Position numbers and translations under genes: made by a program
Notes under the pieces: model-generated
What the model saw: the letters and a program-made list of their open reading frames with translations, nothing else
Told to the model about the DNA's origin: nothing
Databases searched by the model: none
Shown: piece after piece, positions 25,258 to 29,479 of the stretch
How the letters are laid out: each line of letters opens with the position of its first letter
How positions within the stretch are numbered: position 1 is the stretch's first letter
Assembly: GCF_915069625.1 (NCBI RefSeq)
Contig: NZ_CAJZFD010000002.1
Span: 1 to 29,479 of the forward strand
Length of the DNA stretch: 29,479 bases
Source: an uncultured Veillonella sp.
GTDB taxonomy: Bacteria; Bacillota; Negativicutes; Veillonellales; Veillonellaceae
Direction of reading: 5' to 3'

Positions 25258-26388
25258 ATGAGAAGAAACATAATTATTAAGGCGTTGGTGTTAGGGACTA
25301 TAGGATGTGCGTTTAGTGCTACAGGTTTTGCAGCAAATGTACAAAATGGACATGGCCAAGGTATTACAGATTCTACTACAGAAGTAAATGGGGCTAAGCA
25401 TGAAGCGGTTCGCTCTAGTTGGATGGATCGTACAGATATTATAGTCGGTACCCAATCTAAGGTAGGGGCTCAAGTTTCGGTAGAAACATTACAACCCTTA
25501 ACCCATTATGATGAAAACTCTAAATCAGTTCTATTCGTACAAGGTGGCATCGGTAAAGGTGGCCAAGAGGATCAAGCTAGCTATTTCTCTGGTGGCAATG
25601 GGGGATATTGGTATCCATACAATCCAGTTACGAAAAAAGGAGAACAACGGTATAGACCTGAAGAACATCATAATACTAAATCATTGGGAACTGTTGCTAA
25701 TGTAGGGTTAGGCTATCGTATTCTCAGTAAACATGAACATGCGTATGTAGGTGTTAATACGTTCTATGATCATTCCTTCTCGAAAAAATATAACCGTATC
25801 AGCGGTGGCTTGGAATATGTATCTGGCTTTAACGAAGTTCGCGCTAATATCTATAAGGGATTAAATAGTACAAAATCTGAACCTTATAATGTACCTTTAT
25901 ATGAAGGTTATTTTGAATTCTTGTTAGATGGTGGCACTGCAGGTTATACAGTTTACAAGTCTCAAAAAGCATTGTCCGGATATGATGTAAGCTATGCGCG
26001 CACCTTTAAGAATGCCCGATGGGCACGTGCTTATGTAGGCGCTTATCATTGGAATGGCTTAGGTGCCACAACACATGGTGAAGGTCCTGCCTTAACTCTT
26101 AATGTTGGTAAAAGCCACGGATGGCAAGCCGGTACTACATTACAACTTACACCACATGTTTCTCTAGATGTAGGGTATACATCAGATAATAACAACTCTA
26201 GTGGTGCCTATGGTTTTGTTAAATACACATTAGGTACATCCAAGTTTGCTTGGCATGGTGGTAAGCATAGTGATGATACTATTACCAATGCACGGGCTAG
26301 AATGTTAGATAAAGTAAATCGCAGCCCAATGCGAGTAGGTAATACCTATGAAGAATTCTGGATGGTAGTACCTTATGATCACTTATAA
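25258..26388 (+). CDS. Inverse-autotransporter beta-barrel protein without passenger (copy 1)
   Basis: The 376-residue outer-membrane protein has a signal peptide 1-25 (cut after ATGFA). A conserved periplasmic stretch follows (NGHGQGITDSTTEVNGAKHE, then WMDRTDI at 55-61), and then an intimin/invasin-type barrel, about 62-333. Family landmarks: NSKSVLFVQGGIG, GTVANVGLGYR at 144-154, YVGVNTFYDHSF at 163-174, NRISGGLEYV, LTPHVSLDVGY, and the last strand YGFVKYTLG. It ends soon after ARARMLDKVNRSPMRV (345-360), which resembles the linker that leads into Ig-like passenger domains in intimin. Here no passenger follows. No LysM domain is present. GGGGAG lies about ten nt before the ATG. It is the first gene of a tandem array. 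Confidence 0.88.
   Translation: MRRNIIIKALVLGTIGCAFSATGFAANVQNGHGQGITDSTTEVNGAKHEAVRSSWMDRTDIIVGTQSKVGAQVSVETLQPLTHYDENSKSVLFVQGGIGKGGQEDQASYFSGGNGGYWYPYNPVTKKGEQRYRPEEHHNTKSLGTVANVGLGYRILSKHEHAYVGVNTFYDHSFSKKYNRISGGLEYVSGFNEVRANIYKGLNSTKSEPYNVPLYEGYFEFLLDGGTAGYTVYKSQKALSGYDVSYARTFKNARWARAYVGAYHWNGLGATTHGEGPALTLNVGKSHGWQAGTTLQLTPHVSLDVGYTSDNNNSSGAYGFVKYTLGTSKFAWHGGKHSDDTITNARARMLDKVNRSPMRVGNTYEEFWMVVPYDHL
25285..25430 (+). repeat. Conserved 5' segment of barrel genes, copy 1
   Basis: Codons 10-58 of copy 1 correspond without gaps to 26440-26585 and 27768-27913. This copy is the most diverged of the three but clearly homologous at base level. Confidence 0.8.
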
Positions 26389-26412
26389 AGGCTAGTGGGG
26401 AGACAGTAATAT

Positions 26413-27678
26413 ATGATAAGCAAGTTAGTATTTAGAGCCATGGTTTTAGGTGCTGTAGCATGTGCATTTAGTGCTACAGGTTTTGCAGCAGACGTACAAA
26501 ATGGACATGGACAAGGTATTGCAGATTCTACTACAGAAGTGAATGGGGCTAAGCATGAAGCAGTTCGTTCCAATTGGTTAGATCGAACAGATATTGCCGT
26601 AGGTGTTCAAACTGGTGGTACATCTGATTCGCATAAGGGGATGTTCCCTAGTGATTATAATAATAACTTTTACAATACAAAATCAGATTACGGGAATATC
26701 ACTAAAGCCTATATAGAAACATTACAACCTATTACCCATTATGATGAAAACTCTAAGAGCGTTGTGTTCGTACAAGGTCGTATTGGCCGTGGTGGTGAGA
26801 AAATCTCCTCTAAAGAGGTAAGAGGTTATTTCACTCCAGACCTTGTAATGTCACCATTTGGGTTTGATGTTTTTACGGAAATCAATACAGATGAAAAAAC
26901 ATCTGAGTCGTTAGGAACGGTTGGTAGCTTAGGTGTTGGTTATCGTATTCTTAGTAAACATGAACATGCTTATGTAGGTGTTAACGCTTTTGTAGATCGT
27001 GCTTTCACAGGAAATTACAATCGTATCAGCGGTGGTGTAGAGTATGTGAATGGACTCAACGAAGTGTATGCCAATGTGTATAGAGGCCTTGGTAATAAGG
27101 AACTCGTAAAAGGCGGTGGCGGTAATCCATATCCTAAACGGTTGTATCCTAATGGCTATCCAGATACATTCCCATACAATACCATTCCTAGTGAAAATTA
27201 TAATACCTATGTAGGTGGTGGCGTGTTAGATGGATATGAAATAGGGATTGTAAGGTCCTTTAAAAATGCACGTTGGGCTCGTGCCTATGTAAATGGGTAT
27301 CGTTGGAATGGCAATGGATTTAACCACAAACAAGAATATAATTGGGGTCGTCCAGGTCATTGGTCCGTGCCATGGTTTACTGCACGAAATGCTAACCATT
27401 ATAAAGGCATTAAAATTGGTGCTGAATTACAGTTAACACCACATATATCTTTAGATATTGGGTATAACAATGCCAATAACATGTCGAAAGGGATGTATGG
27501 CACTCTTAAATATACATTAGGTACATCTAAATTTGCCTTCTGGGGTGGCAAGCATAGTGATGATACGATTACTACAGCTCGCTCTAAAATGCTAGATAAG
27601 GTACGTCGTCAAGACATGATTGTAGAATCCTTTGATGACATTGAATACGATTATTTGGCGCCAATTGATCATCTATAA
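26413..27678 (+). CDS. Inverse-autotransporter beta-barrel protein without passenger (copy 2)
   Basis: The 421-residue paralogue of the preceding gene starts 24 nt after its stop. The signal peptide, periplasmic motif and barrel landmarks are as in copy 1, but several loops are longer: an insert after the first strand (TSDSHKGMFPSDYNN), and a Gly/Pro/Tyr-rich loop around GGGGNPYPKRLYPNGYPD. The barrel ends with MYGTLKYTLGTSKF. The tail ARSKMLDKVRRQDMIVES ends in an acidic stretch with no passenger. GGGGAG is nine nt before the ATG. Strand sequences are conserved while loops differ, as expected if the loops face the outside and vary under selection. Confidence 0.88.
   Translation: MISKLVFRAMVLGAVACAFSATGFAADVQNGHGQGIADSTTEVNGAKHEAVRSNWLDRTDIAVGVQTGGTSDSHKGMFPSDYNNNFYNTKSDYGNITKAYIETLQPITHYDENSKSVVFVQGRIGRGGEKISSKEVRGYFTPDLVMSPFGFDVFTEINTDEKTSESLGTVGSLGVGYRILSKHEHAYVGVNAFVDRAFTGNYNRISGGVEYVNGLNEVYANVYRGLGNKELVKGGGGNPYPKRLYPNGYPDTFPYNTIPSENYNTYVGGGVLDGYEIGIVRSFKNARWARAYVNGYRWNGNGFNHKQEYNWGRPGHWSVPWFTARNANHYKGIKIGAELQLTPHISLDIGYNNANNMSKGMYGTLKYTLGTSKFAFWGGKHSDDTITTARSKMLDKVRRQDMIVESFDDIEYDYLAPIDHL
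26440..26585 (+). repeat. Conserved 5' segment of barrel genes, copy 2
   Basis: A 146-nt direct repeat of 27768-27913, with seven differences counted by eye. It covers most of the signal peptide and the conserved periplasmic motif. Confidence 0.85.
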
Positions 27679-27740
27679 TACCACTGTAGTTTAGATTATA
27701 GATATTAAATAAGACATGTAATAATAGGAAAGTAATTTAT

Positions 27741-28991
27741 ATGAGCAAGACATTAATGATAAAAGCAATGGTTTTAGGTGCTGTAGCATGTGCATTTAGT
27801 GCTACAGGTTTTGCAGCAGATGTACAAAATGGACATGGCCAAGGTATTGCAGATTCTACTACAGAAGTGAATGTGGCTAAGCATGAAGCAGTTCGTTCTA
27901 ACTGGATGGATCGTACAGATATCGTAGTTGGCGTTGGTATGAAAAATTCTGAAGAGTCGAGTAGCCATCACTTCCATAATTTTACGCCTTGGGAAAATCA
28001 TCCTATTGTGGGGACTTCTGATAAATCCAAATCTACAGAACTCAACAAGTTATACATTGAGACATTACAACCTGTAACTCATTATGATGAACATACTAAA
28101 AGTGTGTTTTTTGTACAAGGGCGTATAGGACGTAGTGGTGAAAAGATATCCTCTAATAAATTAAATAACTATTGGGTTCCAGATAGACCGGCAGGGACTT
28201 TCACAGTTCATGAGGGTGAAACGAAGAAACAAGAATCTCTAGGTATAAATGCTAATGTTGGTGTAGGGTATCGTCGCCTTAGTAAAGGTGAGCATGCTTA
28301 CGTTGGTGTCAATGCATTCTATGACCATGCATTTAAAAATGGATATAAACGTGTTAGTGGTGGCTTAGAATATGTGGTAGGGCTTAATGAATTCCATGCC
28401 AATATTTATAAAAATTTAGGATCTAATGAAAGAAAATATATAGGCCTTCATGGGCGAACTGATACATGGTATGATCCTACAGGATTGTATCCATATGGAA
28501 TGGATCCTGATCAAAGTCTTTATGATTATGCTAGGGTTGATTATGAAAATCACTGGGCTCTAAGTGAAAATACTGTAGCTAGAGGTTATGATATTGGCTA
28601 TGCTCGAACATTTAAAAATGCTAGATGGGCTCGTGTCTATGCAGACTATTATAACTGGCGTGGTAGAGAGGCTGTAAAAGTAGGGTATTATAAATTACCT
28701 AAACGCGATGCTATTAAAGGCTTTAAAGTGGGGGCAGAATTCCATATTACACCACATCTTACTCTTGATGCGGGTTATAAAACAGCGTCTCATCATTTGA
28801 GTGGTCCTTATGCAACTTTGAAATATACAATCGGTACATCCAAGTTTGCTTGGCGTGGTGGTAAACATAGTGAAAGCGCGATTACAACGGCTCGTTCCAA
28901 GATGCTTGATAAGGTACATCGCAGTGATATGGTTGTACAAGAAGTTGAGGAAGAAACTTATGACCACGGCGTTGTCGATGTTGGTTTATAA
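27741..28991 (+). CDS. Inverse-autotransporter beta-barrel protein without passenger (copy 3)
   Basis: The 416-residue third tandem member has the same signal peptide layout (cut after ATGFA) and barrel. Its loops are distinct, for example ESSSHHFHNFTPWENHP near the N-terminus and GLYPYGMDPDQSLYDY in the middle. The periplasmic motif has Val for Gly (EVNVAKHE). The tail ARSKMLDKVHRSDMVVQEVEEE ends without a passenger. It lies 62 nt after copy 2, with TAGGAAAG as ribosome binding site. It is probably on the same transcript; no terminator is seen in the gap. Confidence 0.88.
   Translation: MSKTLMIKAMVLGAVACAFSATGFAADVQNGHGQGIADSTTEVNVAKHEAVRSNWMDRTDIVVGVGMKNSEESSSHHFHNFTPWENHPIVGTSDKSKSTELNKLYIETLQPVTHYDEHTKSVFFVQGRIGRSGEKISSNKLNNYWVPDRPAGTFTVHEGETKKQESLGINANVGVGYRRLSKGEHAYVGVNAFYDHAFKNGYKRVSGGLEYVVGLNEFHANIYKNLGSNERKYIGLHGRTDTWYDPTGLYPYGMDPDQSLYDYARVDYENHWALSENTVARGYDIGYARTFKNARWARVYADYYNWRGREAVKVGYYKLPKRDAIKGFKVGAEFHITPHLTLDAGYKTASHHLSGPYATLKYTIGTSKFAWRGGKHSESAITTARSKMLDKVHRSDMVVQEVEEETYDHGVVDVGL
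27768..27913 (+). repeat. Conserved 5' segment of barrel genes, copy 3
   Basis: Direct repeat of 26440-26585, near identical over 146 nt. Such repeats can support unequal crossing-over or gene conversion between the genes. Confidence 0.85.
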
Positions 28992-29072
28992 TCTGTAACG
29001 CATTAAAATTACTCAGATGATGGCAATTATTATATTGCTACAATAACTATGTGAGAGAAGGGTAAAAATTAC

Positions 29073-29479
29073 ATGTATTTTAATACTAAGTTTAATATAC
29101 GACTGCTACTTTGTGTAGCAGCTTGTACGATGTGCTGGACTATTGCTTTCGCAGATAGTACTGATATAAATACTGCTGTGAAAGTGAATTCTAGCAGTTA
29201 TCAAGATTGGGCTGATCGAACTGATATTTCAGCGAAGTTTCAAACCAATCACAAGCCAATATATGGCATAGAGACCTTACAACCTATAGGTCATTATGAT
29301 AACAACTCTAAGAGCGTAGTATTTGTACAAGGAAAAGTTAGCTCTCATGGCGGTGTAAGTCAAATTGCCAATGGATATGCGAACCATGTAACTCGTAATG
29401 CGGGCGGAATTGTATATGAATATGACTTTAATCAATCTACACAATCTATAGGCACAACTGGCAGTATAGGACTTGGCTA
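29073..29479 (+). CDS. Inverse-autotransporter beta-barrel protein (copy 4), 3' end outside window
   Basis: My translation from ATG 29073 gives 135 residues running off the window end. The signal peptide differs (MYFNTKFNIRLLLC, cut expected after AFA at residue 27), and the periplasmic NGHGQG motif is missing. DWADRTDIS, IETLQPIGHYDNNSKSVVF and VQGKV match the start of the barrel in copies 1-3, and TGSIGLG aligns with the next strand. GAGAAGGG is about ten nt before the ATG. It is a more distant paralogue; whether it carries a passenger cannot be seen. Confidence 0.8.
   Translation, partial: MYFNTKFNIRLLLCVAACTMCWTIAFADSTDINTAVKVNSSSYQDWADRTDISAKFQTNHKPIYGIETLQPIGHYDNNSKSVVFVQGKVSSHGGVSQIANGYANHVTRNAGGIVYEYDFNQSTQSIGTTGSIGLG

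Noticed and set aside
25300..25310. Possible lipobox (TIGC, AVAC) in barrel proteins 1-3
   Set aside because: The -3 position is wrong for a lipobox, and a clean type I site (ATGFA-A) follows at residue 25; barrel proteins are not expected to be lipidated there.
25258..28991. Spaced near-identical repeats as a CRISPR-like array
   Set aside because: The repeats are the 5' coding segments of paralogous genes about 1.2-1.3 kb apart, with no short regular spacers.

Overview
The window looks like chromosome of a diderm Firmicute of the class Negativicutes, most likely Veillonella. It is AT-rich with Bacillota-style expression signals: strong AGGAGG ribosome binding sites, T-box leaders on trp and ileS, and TTG starts. 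Yet it also encodes outer-membrane proteins (tandem inverse-autotransporter barrels). The species assignment is inference; no marker RNA gene is present and no search was run.

Layout. 1-596: the 5' part of a Fic-family toxin and its small VbhA-like antitoxin on the minus strand, cut by the window edge. 726-4806: a plus-strand cluster of an AbgA-like M20 amidohydrolase, an AllC/HyuC-like M20 hydrolase and a DcuC-like transporter, plausibly a salvage unit for amide- or carbamoyl-linked compounds. 4953-8394: minus-strand MFS exporter and a large Sel1/TPR-repeat protein of unknown function. 8583-15730: a complete tryptophan operon, trpE-trpG-trpD-trpCF(fused)-trpB-trpA, behind a consensus promoter and a T-box leader whose specifier reads TGG (Trp), closed by a perfect terminator.

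15791-21358: envelope genes of mostly unknown function. These are a small basic exported protein, three consecutive DUF805 membrane proteins with different added domains, a three-gene lipoprotein operon (LppM-like plus two paralogous lipoproteins) and a divergent membrane-anchored protein. 21402-24633: ileS behind its own promoter and T-box, with a terminator.

24634-29479: an AT-rich intergenic stretch leads to a 25-codon ORF with a near-perfect ribosome binding site and its own terminator. It encodes a hydrophobic, cationic, amphipathic helical peptide and is easily missed by gene callers. It is followed by a consensus promoter and four tandem inverse-autotransporter beta-barrel genes (the fourth cut by the window end). 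The three complete ones carry no passenger domain and share nearly identical 5' ends but divergent loop regions. The small peptide and the passenger-less barrel array are the most interesting parts.

No rRNA, tRNA, CRISPR array, insertion sequence or phage gene was recognised.
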